DNA from: Aquatica leii
Taxonomy: Eukaryota > Arthropoda > Insecta > Coleoptera > Lampyridae
DNA: 64,000 nt
Direction of reading: 5' to 3'
Assembly (NCBI GenBank): GCA_035610365.1
Contig: CM069436.1
Span: 3,896,937 to 3,960,936 of the forward strand
Shown here: positions 43,896 through 57,390 of the stretch, piece by piece
Position numbering within the stretch: the stretch's first letter is position 1
Layout: each line of letters opens with the position of its first letter
Program-made: the position numbers and the translations under genes
The notes under the pieces: generated by a model
What the model saw: only the letters and a program-made list of their open reading frames with translations
The model's database searches: none
What the model was told of the DNA's origin: nothing

Positions 43896-46800
43896 ATAGG
43901 TTCTCAACCTTTTATGGACTACCGCCTCCTTCACAAAAAAAAATCCGACGCCCCGTTTTAACTAATAGTTAATTATACCAATTTTATGTCTGTATTATAA
44001 TCACAAATTAAATATTAATTCTCTGTTTCAAATCGTGCTCCTCGTGGTCGTGGTAGAGGATCGTGTGACTATTAATTAATGAAAAATACAAAAACATATT
44101 TAGTTAATACCAGTCACAAATAACCACGTTCAGTCATCTGCAGTCTATTTCTTTTCTTAGACAGTAAATTAGTTACTGCACTGAACCCACGCTCAGCCAA
44201 ATATGATGAAGGAAACGCAATTTAAAATTTCTGTACTATTTCCCACAATCCAGGGGAAGAGCTGATATTGATTTTTGAGGTCAGAATTGTTAGTACCCAT
44301 ATCTAAATTTTACTTTTAATTCTTCATTAGTTGTGAGTTCTACGAGTTCTTTGTTACGTACGAAATTTTCATAACGTAGTACCCTGTATATCGACTTAAA
44401 ATTAGATTCTGGTTTTGACGCCCTCTGCCAATCTTTTTGGTCACTGAGAGGTTGCGGAGCCATTTTGATGCTGTCAACTACGTGAGACGGTCTGTGTCGA
44501 AAAATTTGACCTGATTCCTAAGATTTTAACTACATCCATTGTGATGAGTACGAATTTATAAGTCGATTACGAGTTTATTGTAATCTGTTCGGCACAGGGT
44601 AAGATATTTTGCACCCGGTTTATTAAGATTCCTTTGTAATTTCTGTATTAATTTGATAGCCGGTTTCGCCACGCTTCAATCACATGTTCGATTCAATAAA
44701 GAACAATGAAGAATAATTACTATTGATAAATACCGTTAACGAACGTGTAAGATTTTGGGAAGGCATATTACCCACACGAAAACGAAGTCTCGACAAGCAT
44801 TACTTTGGAGATGTTATTTCTTGTACACCAATCGATTGCGTTACCACCCACCTGTTCGTAATTACAACTAACAGCGGGTTTTTATATCTCATTTAATTTA
44901 TTATTATTAACGATTTTGTAGCTTCCTATCTTCGTGAGTTATTGTGTGACACGATATGCTATTCAATATCTATTCTAGGCTGCTACAGGGGAAAACGTTT
45001 TCTTCGCGCAAGTAAGCACTGGATTTTGGGTAAGTCTGTTTGATTATTTTTCTTCGTTGTCATAAAAGTCACTCACGGAACTTTGGCTAATGTTAATTTC
45101 CGTAATTACGTTTACTGTTACAATACCATTAAGGTAATTTCAATTATCATTTAGAGTGTATCACATGCTGTGGACAGACAATATTTATTACGAAATTTTC
45201 TTCGCTATTTCGATGCAACTTAACCTATGCATTGTGTGTTGCCGATATGTCTGGCATTTATGAATTGAAAAAATAAACATACTCCTGTTAATCTTTTACG
45301 TTGCTAAATTAAAGTTTTTGTACACCTGTTAATTATACTTGTTAATCTTTCTAGCATTTATGAATTGAGAAATCAAATATACTCCTGTTAATCTTCTACG
45401 TTACTACATTAAAGTTTTTATACCTGTTAATCTTTCTTTTATGCTAACATACATTTCTCTTTAAATTGTGGTTACCCGAACACCCGAGTAACAAGGGTTA
45501 CGAACCAAAAAAATTCGTTACAAGTTTGGACCGTCTGTCGTGATCGCGGCAGAAGTGTTAATTAGGATTGATCTGGCGCCCTTAATTATAATTTCCTCCG
45601 ACTGTGTGAGTTGACCGTGCAAGGTTCGTAAGACCTAAAGTTTGTAACATCTTTTAAATTAGATGATTCTGCTGTATCTGCATTTGCAAAAGAGTTTAAA
45701 AACCCAGCTTGGTATATTCATATTTAAAACATCCTAAAACCGCTCTGTAAAATCAGCATGAAAAACGTCCAGGTGTTGACAGTAAGTAAGTAAATCTTCC
45801 TGTTTTACCGATAATGCTGATAATGTCGGAAAGTGACGGTATTCAGCTTTTCCTAGATTTCGTTTGAATAGAAGAAGTTTTCCCACAAAAGCAACTATGA
45901 CGTTTTTTGTCTTTATTAAATTCATCTCATCACCTTGCAATGGTAAATTAACATCATTATATATTTTAAAAAGGTGTGTCAAATAAGCGATGTCATTTTT
46001 GGACGCAGTCAAGTTTCCGCACAGATCATCGTCTCTGTTTTCAAGAAAGTCCCGTACTGAGTCAAATACATTGAAAACGCGACTCAAAGAAATACTTTTC
46101 GAGAGCCATCGTACTTCTGTGTGCAGCAGCAAGCGATTATAATCTTCATTATTTTTACTACAAAGTTGCCCAACTAATCTGCCATTTAATGAATTGCGTC
46201 TTATCATGTTGACTGCTCTAATAACGTAATATAGCGACATATGCAGGCGTTCATTAAATTTTTTTGCTGACGATGAATAACACAAAGTCCAGCGAGTACA
46301 TTTGGTACTGCTTGTTTTAAATGCGCCATGAAACTCTTATGACACCCTGTGATTGCTGGAGCACCATGCGTAACAACTGATAAAATATTCCTAATAGAAT
46401 TTTTTTTCCTCGGAAAAAACGTGGATGGTATTAGAAGCATTTCATTATGTCGTGAACAAATCTATCTGAATTCCAAAAACGTCTATTTAAAAGACACTCA
46501 TGTCAATAAAAATTAAAAATATTCAGATACAGTTAATGTTTGTAAAACGGATAATAACAATATTTTGACATATACAGACTACAGCGCCACAGTTCACTAG
46601 ATCTTGAAAGACGACTAAATGTGGATTCTCCCTTTTTATCGTTTTCTAATTTTTTTGCAAATAACTCTTGACAAATTTTTTCTTCTTTTATGAATCGGAC
46701 GTAAGCCAAGAGTAGTGCTTCGTTATTTCGTAAAGTTAATTCATCTATTCTTTTTCGCACTATATTATTAATCAAAGGAATTTTTTTATGATACCTGATG

Positions 46801-47207
46801 GTGTCTTATGATGAAGAACAGTTTCGATTACCTCTCTGACTGCCGGCTTAATTAATTCCTCACCAATTGTGTGTGGTTTTCCCGCTTTTGTGATTAATAA
46901 TGTATAAATACGAAGCACAAAGTCCATAATCTTGTTCTTTAGAACACTATGCGAAAAGGTTTGATATAATTACCTGTTTGAAATATTTCTTTTCAACTCT
47001 TTGAAAACAGGATAAATCTTTGTCCTTTTTATCAACATGCATTTTATTCAAATGCCCTTAGAACCTAGAAAACTTCATAACTTCCTTTGAAAAAACTTTT
47101 TGGCAAATTAAACACATAGGTAATAATTGGTTTGTTGGAGATTGCGTAAATCCATATTTGAAATACTTAATATTGTACTGCTGAAATTTTTTCTTAGTTT
47201 CAGACAT
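43896..47207 (-). pseudogene. hAT transposase (BED-type, ZBED-like), nearly complete, split by a solo LTR
   Basis: The start is the ATG at 47205-47207 (MSETKKKFQQYNIKYFKYGF). A BED zinc finger follows (MCLICQ and GHLNKMH, with a TAA at 47058-47060). Then RNNEALLLAYVRFIKEEKICQELF, THGAPAITGCHKSFMAHLK (catalytic-domain strand), GLCVIHRQ, LNGRLVGQLC, HTEVRWLSKSISLSRVF, AFVGKLLLFKRNLGKAEY and LLTYCQHLDVF up to the LTR at 45649. Beyond the LTR (below 44352) ELVELTTNEELKVKF, IAFPSSYLAERGFSAV, KKRNRLQ complete the dimerisation domain. Frameshifts lie near 46250, 46440 and 46800. The 3' terminus is near 43896 (AGGTTCTCAACCTTTTATGG). It would move by cut-and-paste; it is now dead. Confidence 0.9.
44352..45649 (+). 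mobile_element. Solo LTR copy 6, target duplication TCTT, inside hAT gene
   Basis: 1,298 bp from TGTTACGTACG to GTAACA, flanked by TCTT at 44348-44351 and 45650-45653. The 51-base exon-like module is at 44979-45029 between TATTCTAG and GTAAGTC. It lies antisense to the hAT gene. Joining the flanks minus one TCTT restores the codons N-L-K-E-L-V-E-L, which proves insertion into an existing coding sequence. Confidence 0.95.
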
Positions 47208-49499
47208 TTTGGAATTCACAATTAGTTACGATTTCAATACATTAACTTTTCAGCCGTTTTATAAAAAGTTTTTAATGGTTATAACAACTCCTTTACTTCA
47301 TCAGTCACACACGAGTGTGGATCACTGACGAAGCACACAAAAACAATAAGACAAAAGAACTATTTCGGCCATTTAAAGATTAGATTTCGAGCACGCAACA
47401 ACTTGTATGCCTTTGTTTGTTTGCGGTACCCCGGTGCACTTGCTCTGCAAACTGGTTGTTACAAGTTTCCGTATTTTTGTCGAAACATGCTTGATTGCGT
47501 AAATTACGTCTTTGGTTATACTTAATGCTTATTTAAATGTTTTAATGTTTATTTACCCATAATAATAAGATAACATTTTGTAACCGGCGTTGAAATTTGG
47601 TCGTGAATCTTCTGTAAAAGACCCCGTATTAAAATTTATTTGGCTTAATTTTTTTTAAGCGATTGAGTAGTTCCGCGAAAGCTTCGAAAACGTTTCACTC
47701 GTTTAATTTTATTACGTCAATTTAAGTTGATTTGTATTTTTTAGTTATTTCACAATTATTATTGGTTTTTTTTTAAACGCATAAAGTTCGGTGGTCTTGA
47801 TTATAATTTAGTGTTTTATTTCTGGTTATTTCATTGGATTAACATCTTATCTAATTTATGGTTTCTTTTATGGAATGTAATTTGATACATTTTTCTTAGT
47901 ATCTACTTGTGTTTATTTTAAACTCATTTTCGAGCGCGATTGTATCATTTGATAATTTAACAGAGTAAGCAGTTTTCGTGAGAACATTTTCTTTTTCGTT
48001 GTGCGTACGTGACGTGACGCAGGTGGTGACAATATTTTTCATCTTTGTTAATTTACTTTGTTTAGTGTTCCATCTTTTACAAAGATTTTACGGCACAAGC
48101 TTATTGAGTTAAGTGGGATTACGAGGTGATATACGGAATAAAATTTTGACTTTGAGAGAGATTTTTGGTGGCAATTAAGAATACCGGGTATCAAAATGTA
48201 GTCAAGTGTTCGGGGTGCCTTTACCCTATCGTTATGCAATACCGCGGAAGTTAAATAAATGGTACCGTGAAAGTTAAGTGGTGTGGTGGAAATGTTGGTT
48301 TTCCAAATTCGTAATTTTACGGTTTAATGAACTTCATGGTATCCAAAATTACGCTAACGTTTCGAGTTGGATTTACTATCGATGTGTTGTGCTAAAAATC
48401 CAGTCTTCGCTTTTGTGCGGATTTCAATTCAGTATTAAAAGAAATCTTCCGCCGTCATTCCATTGTTTGGGGGTCCCACCGAATCTCGATCGACTACAGA
48501 ACACCTAGACCGTCCCGGGGTCGCTTTATCGCCTAAACTGAAAAGCTTCTGAAACCGCTGTGCCCAGCAGTTTTTATTAAATTTGATATTATCGTGAAGT
48601 GAACCGCGATCTAAATGATTTAAAAGCTTTGAATTTGAGCCGACTTATTTACGGCTAATCTTAATATTTCAAGAAACACTTGCAGGTGTTAAGTTTGCGT
48701 GAATTTCACTTTATTTAATTAATTTTTTTTTGTGTTTTGTAAAAGTAAGTCATGTTTGTGGATGAAAGATAATGTAACAAAATGTAAAATGTAACTTTAC
48801 AAACGCTGAGTTCGAAAACAAAGTTTCGGGCGTTTATTTTATTTTTTTTTTATTTTAATTTAAATTTGCGGATTAATTTAGTTATGTGGACAAAGCCTTG
48901 AATTTTCTTTTTGTATATGAATTTTATTTTGTGAAAAACAAGTTAACGCTTCATTTTTTTTTATTTAAATATTTTTTTTATGTTCAGTTTGTGAATTTTT
49001 GTTTATTTTTCTCTTTAATTATTTTATTCAAGTTTGTTTGATTTCTATTTTTATTATTTCAATAAATGTTAAATTGTTAAACTGTAAAGAGCTTTTACTC
49101 ATTCGGCCGCCGCGAACGTAAATTTTTTAAGAGAACATTTCAGAGTCTAGCAAGTTACAACTCAAGGTAAGTTCCATGGGTTGTAACCAACCAGATGAGC
49201 TTCTGGGTTATCAGGGGTCCAGAAGCTATTATCATCGTGACCTTGATTGGCGCCCTAACCGATTGAGATTTTACCCAATTTTATTTCGATTTTATTGTCA
49301 ATCTCGTTTCCAAGTAATCACGGATTTTAAAATATAACCCACCCCGTCTCCACTGAGCAGCGGCATAACATCGTTTATGTTACCTTATTTCAGGCAGTGA
49401 CATTGTTTCAACTTTTGCATGTAACAATTTTAGACGGCTAGATAAAATGTTTTTTTTATGAAAATAAAAGTTTTTTCAAAGTATTTTATTATATTAAAT
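47208..49499. other. AT-rich sequence with LTR-like landmarks at its ends
   Basis: TGTTACAAG at 47457 and ATGTAACA at 49426 look like LTR-family termini, and TTGGCGCCCTAACC near 49248 resembles the family GGCGCC box, but the 4-bp flanks (TGGT, ATTT) do not match and the interior does not align with the family. It may be a distant relative. No ORF shows a motif. Confidence 0.35.
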
Positions 49500-52400
49500 T
49501 TCTAATGGTAGGTACGCTGCGAACGCCCCCTTGACTGTCATAACTCCAGCGTTTAATAGCGGGCGGTAGCGCCCCCGTTGGGGACCTATGATCTGAAGTG
49601 ATCCAGTTTTGAGATATTTGCAATTAAAGTTTTCAAGCCGGTCCTGACTATGTAAACAAATGGAAATTGATTGTAACTATGCATTAAATGATTGGTGTAA
49701 ATACTGTGAAACGTATTAATGTATAGTGTTAATTATTATTTTGTTTAATTTTCCATCATCGACAAAATCAATTGTTAATAAAATAATTAAAGCACATAGT
49801 AATGTTTATTTCTAAGCATTATTACTGACCTAGCTCAACAAAATGTGCTTTCTGTACACGATCCCGTTTGTCTTTGGTTGTAACCAAAACAAGACTTCAG
49901 ATGATTAAATGCAAAATTCACATTTCTTAGAACTGAGTTCGCAAATCGGGTAGAGCAATATCCTAATAGACAATTGCCTTCAACAAACTTTGTTTTAGGT
50001 TGCGTTCAAAGACTTAAAAAAACTGGAAGTGTTTAGTGCCAAAATATTATTTTCAGAAGAATTCTGTTTTACACGAATGGAGTGCTAAATTTTCACAACA
50101 CGCATGTATGGAATGAAGAAAATCACATGAAATTCAACAAAGTAATTTTCAGTGACGGTTTTCAATTAATATTTAGAAGGGTATTTTAAGAAATAGTTTA
50201 ATTGGCCCGTTTATTTTACCAGAAAGACTTACAGGCGACTTAAGAAGAAACTTTTGCACAAGAATTTGATAACTTACCCCTTGAAATTCACAAAACACTG
50301 TGGTTTGCGATTGCTTAAATGCAATTTTTACGGGTTGCTGTATTAGAGCACATTCATTTAACCACAGTAATTTTACTACGCGTTATCCGATAACATTATT
50401 TTGTATTTATTTTTATTTTGGTGTCAGCAAATGGCTGAGAAGTAATTTGCACTGCTTACAACAGATTATTTTTATTCGTGGTGTCAACAACTTTAGGAGA
50501 CTACAGGTCCGTAATTTTGCAAAAAATTTTGATTTTTTAAAATGTTTTAATGGAATTTTTATTTTCACATTTTTTGAATGTATTTATGCTCTAATTTCAC
50601 CTGCTAAAATAACAACCCGTTAATCAGAAACACCTTTATAAGAATCAACAAAGACGACGCCCTCAAGTTAAATTGATTATCGGAAAGGGCTGTATTTCTA
50701 ATGTTATAATTAAACGGCGAACAAACAAACGCTGTTTGTTTAAAATCTGCATTTAAGTCAATTAGCATTGGAGAATCTAAAGTTGATAACATAATACCCA
50801 ATATAAATTTAAATAAATGTATTCATTTTTGTACTTTTAAATAGTTCTTCAACAATACTAAAACTATGTAAGACAGGATACTAGTGAGAAAATAAATAAA
50901 GTAATACCTGTAAGTAAAATTCGCTTCATGCCGACCTTTACCAAATTCAAACCTGCCAACATGACATCTCCTATAATAACAAAGATCCTTGTGCTTTTTC
51001 TCTAAATTAAATAAACAAGTAAAAATTAAAAACATTGCAGCAGTCAAAATCAATAAATCTAAATACTGAACTGAATAAAATAATATTCCAACACGGAGTA
51101 AGAAAAACATATCTCGCAAACATCAACATTTCTCTTTTATTTACTTAAACGTTGTGTTTTGAAAATCCATAGTAAAACAAACACACCATTAAATACTATC
51201 AAAAAAAAAGGAAGCATGCAGTATATGTAAAGCATAAAATAAAAACCCATATTCGAATTGTTTGCGTCATTGTGTAATTATTCGAGTGTGAACAACCTGG
51301 TGTACAGAAGCAGATATGAATTGAACTACAGTTGAAATATATTTGCATTGGTTATGTTTCGTGCTAATCATCTAATCAATTGCGATGATTAAGTATGCTC
51401 TGATACAATTACAGTGAATGAATGAAATTGTTGGATACTCTGCAATTAAACTAACTCATTTGAATAATTCAAATTACTAATTACCAAAACAAATCAAATA
51501 ATATTTTAATTTTTAACAATCCGAGTGCAGACTTATCCGCACTGGAGTTTCCGAGCAAATACTTATGAATCGTATAGTAATTAGTACAACATTAATTTCA
51601 TAATAAATGCACAAATACAAAATTAATATATGCAATCCACCCTTGCGCATATTTTATTTATTGCCTAGGTTTACTAATCAAATATTTAATCTTATCTGTG
51701 TACATAGGTAATTTTAGTAGCGTACGAAAATCGATGATCGTAAAACTGGCAAAAGAAATAAGAAAATTCTTAATCTCAGTACGCTTGAGTGTTATATTCG
51801 AACACGTCTAAAGATTTTATAGAATAATAAAAATTTTACGGCACCTAAGTGATACATTTTATTTTGAATTATGTTTCTTTAATTTTGAATACCCTGGTTG
51901 GTTCAAAATTATTTTTATGCGTTTCAAATATTGACTGACTATAATAAACTATAGCATAAAAATTCTTAATTTATAGTTACTTGACGTAAAGATCGTATTA
52001 AGTCAAGAAATAAATAAAATAGCTGCCAAAAAAAATTTAAACTGCGATTTCAAATGAAACTATCTCTATAGTTAATGTTAATTGATATAAAATCTGTTTC
52101 TATTTTATTAAATATTTAAATTTTATAAACTGTACCATTACCCAAGATTTACATTTTGTAATGGTGAAATATCTTTTCTTGAGATATAATAGAGAACAAC
52201 TAAAACACAATTGAACAATTTTCTCGAAGACTGCAAACAATAAATTCAAAAATGTAATAGAACATACAATATATATTTGTCACCACAAATCTAACATTTT
52301 CATTTTATATCGTAATGTAAGGCAAAAGTTTAATAAATCACTCATATACACTAAGTCACACCCAAATGTAATGCAATAAATTCTCGTATTTCGAACTTTA

Positions 52401-53919
52401 TTACGCGCCATCACTGGGTGATAAATCCAATTACCTATCGTATAGATTTTGTGCAAAAACGTTTTTTCGGTACATCTCGCGTAGTTTATATGCATATGCG
52501 TTTAAATTGCGTTCTGTCTGTTAATATCCTAAAATCTATACTAAACATTACAATAAAATCAATGTTTCAATTCTGTAGCTAATAAGAATGTTAAAAATTC
52601 AATAAAGAAGTGGAGTGCTCGAACCTTTTATATTCAACAAAAATTCGACAATATTAAACATAAGAATTTCGAACGATATTCCCAATAATAAATTACAGAT
52701 CTACGAATAGAATAAAAGAGTCCTTAAAGAAATATTACATTAAATGGCATAGAAACTAAAATTGTTTGCCAACTTTTCAAGAGTGTCAGATTACGATCGT
52801 CAAATTACAATTGTTGAATTACGTTTTTAAACTCGTCGAGCAGAAAACCAAATCTTAAGGATTTAGTATTTAGGTGTTCTAAATACATAAAACTCGCCAA
52901 AATTTGTTTTTCAGAATTTACTACTTTATTTTTCAACATCTTAATTCCCAGCTACTAGTTTATTCTCCTTGTTTACGTTATCAAAAATTTATGCTTAAAA
53001 AAATATCTGTTTTAGTAATATCTGCGGCAAGTAACAGAAATTAAGAACAAATACAAAAAAAATTGAACAAACAAGAAAAGTTATAACTTTACAACCTAAA
53101 TTATTGGCAATTATAGAAACACAGCAAAGTATTCCCATTGCTGATGATTCACAAAAGACGAAACAACTGCCCATGCTCTGTAGGCCGAGGCCTACAAAAT
53201 GTAAATACACGCAAAATACTTTCAGGACGTGTAATACACAATTTTTGTGTGTTAATTTGTTAAAAACAGTTATTTAAATATTTGTGTTTATTAAAATTTA
53301 ATAACATATGTTGATAAGACAGACCCCTGTAATGACGATACTTAATTTTTCTTTAAATATACATACATATGTGACAATTACATAATTTCATTATAATTTA
53401 ACTTATATGAAAATAAAATTATTACTGTTTTAGCAACTGTAAGATATAAGCAAATTTATTATATTTATTTTCAAAAAATATAAGTGCCAACTTCTAGTTA
53501 TAAAATTCTATTACACTTTACCGCAATTACGTCATATTCAATTTTCTTTGTTTTAATATATACGTTGATAGAGTATAGTATATGATATAATTGTCTTATT
53601 CTACTTTTTGTTTATGTCAATATTGTTTAAATTTCTTTTCTAGTGTTTGTTAAAATAATTGCTAAATATTTCAACTTCATTTTGACTCTTCCTCGATAGA
53701 TTTGTAGTCTTCAGATAATTGTCTGTCGATTTTTAAATTTCTTTCTTCCATGATGTTATTTACGTGTTTTTCATTTTAGAATTCTTCTTCTTTGTTTTCC
53801 TTCTTGTGTCCAGTACAGTCTTTGATGACCTCTCTTCTCACATTATGTTAATCTTTTATTGCTCATCGCCTTCTTCGTTTTTAAATGCAGTTGGTAACGT
53901 TGGAGTGACTTACAAATTT
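49500..53919. other. AT-rich non-coding sequence
   Basis: 4.4 kb without recognisable genes. A small GC-richer patch at 49510-49600 (GCGGGCGGTAGCGCCCCCG) and a short minus-strand stretch near 53650-53760 (MEERNLKIDRQLSEDYKSIEEESK) look non-random, but neither could be assigned. Confidence 0.4.
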
Positions 53920-56495
53920 CACTGGTCTGCAAAAAAAATATTTTGTATCGAGCCCTGACACTCCTCCGGGTGATTCTTATGTAAAATGACGTCCTGAATC
54001 CAAATATGTCTTCCGTTTTCTTCCATCACCCACGATTTTCGAGGAAGCCCCAAATCTCTAATTTTACCACTTTTCGATAAATTAATTATAGTTTATTTAT
54101 CGAACGATAATAATAATTATAATAATAAATATATGGACATGAATTTAAATTAAATGGGAAAAAGAACTATTTTAGCTATAAACAGTAATAAATAAAAAGA
54201 TATTCATCGTTACTTGGTGCTTGCTTTCCTTTTATACCCTGAGGTACTACAGCTCTCTCGTTTCAAAAACCAGCAGTACTCCGCCAACATGCTTGCATTC
54301 CACTTCCCTGAAAATCTCTTCTCCAGCTTAACGATGTCTTGATGGAACCGTTCCCCGTGTCCATCCGAGACTGCTCCTAAATTTTCAGGGAAAATGTCTA
54401 GATGCGAGTGGAGGAAGTGAACTTTAAGAGACATGTTACATCCTATGTCCTTGTACGCTAAAAGCAGTTCCTCGACGTGAGCGACATAATCTTCACTTTT
54501 GTGGTTACCCAGGAAGTTCTTACAAACGTTTTGAAATGCAAGCCAAGCTCGTTTTTATTTTCGATTTAGGTGTTCAATAAACGTCGCATCTTGGAAGAGT
54601 TGTCTAATCTGGGGACCAACAAAAACGCCTTCTTGGATTTAAGCTTCGCTAAGACGAGGAAATTTAATTTTCAAAAATTGAAATGCGCCACCTGCCTTGT
54701 CCACTGCTTTCACAAACTGCTTGATCAATCCAAGTTTGATGTGTAAAGGTGGTAAGTAAATATTTTCCTTCGGAACCAAAGGATTGTAGGCGACATTTTT
54801 CTGACCAGGAATAAAATTTTCTCGCAGAGGCCAGTCCCGTACGATGTAATGTTTATCTCGGGCTCGGCTATCCCATTCACAAAGGAAGCAGCAATATTTT
54901 GTGAATCCTGATTGCAGGCCCGTGAGTAGAGCAACAACTTTTAAGTCAGCGCAAAGTTTCCACTTATAATCATGATAACTAATTTTATCAAGGATTCTGA
55001 AGATGTTTTCGTACGTTTGCTTCATATCAACAGAGTATGCAACTGAAACTGATAGGAAGTCATTCCCATTTGCCAACACTACAACTTTTAAGCTTGTTTT
55101 TGATGAGTCTATAAACAGTCTGCATTTGTCTGGGTCACATGGCATCTGTAGCTCTGTCATCAATAAATTTGAATTAGGGCAGAACACTAAACCTTTATCT
55201 TCTGGAAAAAGACATTTCAGCGTAGCTTGTCTGGTCCTGTAAGAAGATATTTTTACTCCCTTTTCTAAGAGATTCCACTGTTAAAGTCGCGATCCTAGGA
55301 GCTGAGATTTAGTCTTGGGTAACTGCAAATCATTGACAAGATCATTTAATTCCGATTGAGTGAGGAGGTGAGGTTGCCGAGAAACTAAATCTGCGGAATA
55401 CTCTTCATCATCATTGAACGTATCATTCGAAGCCCCAGGTTGTGGCTCAGAGTCTTTAAAATCAATTTCCGGCTGTAGAGTATAAGTGTTTGGGGGCTCT
55501 GAGATTGGCAAAGTATCGTTATGAGAAACAGGTCTTAGAGCTGACGGAATATTGGGATACTGAATTGTATGCTTACTTTTTCTCGAAAACCCGACGGTGG
55601 AAGTCATACAAAAGTAACAATCTGTAAGATGACAGCGAGGTTCACGCCAAGCCATGGGCACAGCAAATGGCATCATTTACGGGCACCTTTGAGCCATTTG
55701 ATCAAACTACTGTAACAAGTCGTACAGCAAACTGATGGAGCCCAAGTGTTGTCCTGGTCGCCAACTTGACAATCAAAGTACAATTTATAAGCTGTTTTAA
55801 CAAGCGGAGAAAGGGGTTTTCGTTGCGCTTTTAAAGTTAATTCCCCACAGACATAGCAGAAGCTATCGGGACGATTTTTACACTCGCGTGGCATAATTAA
55901 ACAGTAATTCAACGCCCGACATTAACCACAAATCACACTTAGTCACTTGAAAAAATCCGGAGTAAAAGTAGTTTTACTGTTTTACATAAATGAACAAAAA
56001 TGAACACAGAATCCAGCACGTTTAAAACGTCGACAAGTTAACTCTGCAACAGCTATAGATGTACTGATCGAAGCAGTTAAGCAAACAATGTAATATACTA
56101 TAATGAGAAGAGTAATGCAAGTTCAAGCCTGTCGAAAATTCCTGTTCAAACCTGCATGTGGTATTGAGATCGTCAGCGTCGTGCAGTGAATCTTCCTAAC
56201 TGTTTATTGATATTTTTTTACTGATCTTATATATTTGTATTTTATTGTTGTTTCTATATACATATTATAGCAAAACTTTTGCCATATACTTTGGTATAAA
56301 TTTTATTACCTGCTTTGGGATGTTTAACGACTATAAGTTAAAATTCTAAAAAAAAATGCAAAAAATAAAATAAAAATGGGGTCCCCCCAAAATAGGTGGG
56401 TGATGGGTAAAAACGAAGCTCATTTTTGGATTCAGGTCATTTTACATAATAATCGTCAAGAATGGTATCAGGGCCGATTTTCATGCAGACCAGTG
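53920..56495 (-). mobile_element. TIR DNA transposon with CACTG ends and an uncharacterised transposase-like gene
   Basis: The 2,576-bp element begins CACTGGTCTGCA at 53920 and ends with its complement at 56495. The inverted repeats extend for about 130 bp: shared words inside both ends are GGCCCTGA-like, TTATGTAAAATGA, CCTGAATCCAAA, TTCGTTTT/TCCGTTTT and CCATCACCCAC. TTT flanks each side, a possible 3-bp target duplication. CACTG/CACTA termini and a 2-4 bp duplication are typical of the CACTA-Mirage-Chapaev group, so I suggest that placement as inference. One long gene on the minus strand occupies the middle. Confidence 0.85.
54210..55912 (-). pseudogene. Probable transposase of the CACTG-ended element (uncharacterised arthropod/cnidarian repeat family)
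   Basis: About 567 codons in essentially one frame. The N-terminus (MPRECKNRPDSFCYVCGEL, start probably 55894) has paired cysteines FCYVC and VCCTTC, a ZAD-like zinc fold, followed by MAWREPRCHLTDCYFC. The core reads CDPDKCRLFIDSSKTSLKVV, HDYKWKLCADLKVVALLTG, YCCFLCEWDSRARDKH, LPPLHIKLGLIKQFVKA, KVHFLHSHLDIFPENLG and GERFHQDI. Acidic residues around ADLK and HLD, with an inserted CxxC, suit an RNase-H-fold transposase; this is inference. Lesions: a one-base frameshift near 55675 and TAA stops at 55281-55283, 54639-54641 and 54555-54557. I know the family as a repeated uncharacterised protein in insects, ticks and Hydra, without assigned function. Few lesions suggest recent activity. Confidence 0.82.
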
Positions 56496-57070
56496 TTTAC
56501 TTTTTTACACGTTTAACGTTTTTACAAACTACATAGTAACTTAAATGATCAGTAAAGCTTTTTAAATCGTTAGATATCCAATCGGTTTACATAAAAAATC
56601 AAATGTAAAATAAAACAATGTTTATAGAAAGAGTCGCTGAAGTATGATGCACATTTACGTTCTGCGGTTAAATTTAATTTTTTTCGCCGTTTCTAACATT
56701 TATCAGATGTTCAACACGTTTATTAATTCCTTTGTGGATTAAATGATTACTGTTGTTTGGAGATATAATTAGTGTAGCGCACGTTTTGTTTTAGAATTGG
56801 TTGTCAATTAATTAATCGTATTTGTGATACCACCGCGATATACTTGTTATTTCATTTAGATTCTAGAGATGGTTACACCTTACTAGTACTATGAGGAGAT
56901 TGTAAATGGTAAGTAACCGATTGCTTTTTGTCACATTTTGTTTTCGATCGTATGAACTGCGACTGAATATATATTTTCTTGTTATCACACATGTTCGGTG
57001 TCATAATTAACATTCAGATTATTCAAGCTCGGGGTTCAATTTAGAAAATCATTAATCTATCTATCGTGTA
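56496..57070. other. AT-rich non-coding sequence
   Basis: Nothing recognised between the CACTG element and the next repeat. Confidence 0.45.
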
Positions 57071-57390
57071 TATTGGGTGTCCGGATAAAGGTACAGAGTG
57101 GCTGTGTCTCGGCACTAGTAAAACTTAAATGTATAGGAAACAAAAATCCTTATAGATAAAGTCAGCAAGAAAAATAACTGGAAATTATGTGGAACTTCCT
57201 AAATCCACTGCTAAGGAAAGTAACTGCTATAAAAAGTATACAGTTCACAGTATCTCGGAAAGTTGGGCGATGAGCCATACTTTTGAAAACCATTTGATAG
57301 CTTGAGTGATACGGTATCACTTTGCTTTCGTATCTGTCAAAATACGGTAATGAAGGCAAATTTTTCACTATTAACATTTTTATCCTAAAC
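57071..57390 (-). repeat. Short dispersed repeat with TATTGGGTGTCCGGATAAAG end, copy 1
   Basis: It ends (on the left) TATTGGGTGTCCGGATAAAG and matches 61,040-61,485 in opposite orientation. Shared words include GTGGATTTA, ATAATTTCCAG, and GTACCYTTATCCGGACAYCC. A 71-codon ORF here has its counterpart in the other copy only at DNA level. The sharp end suggests a MITE, but the opposite terminus was not found. Confidence 0.65.

Noticed and set aside
47457-49426. TGTTAC...GTAACA pair taken as an eighth LTR
   Set aside because: Flanking 4-mers differ (TGGT, ATTT) and the interior does not align with the family; kept only as a note.
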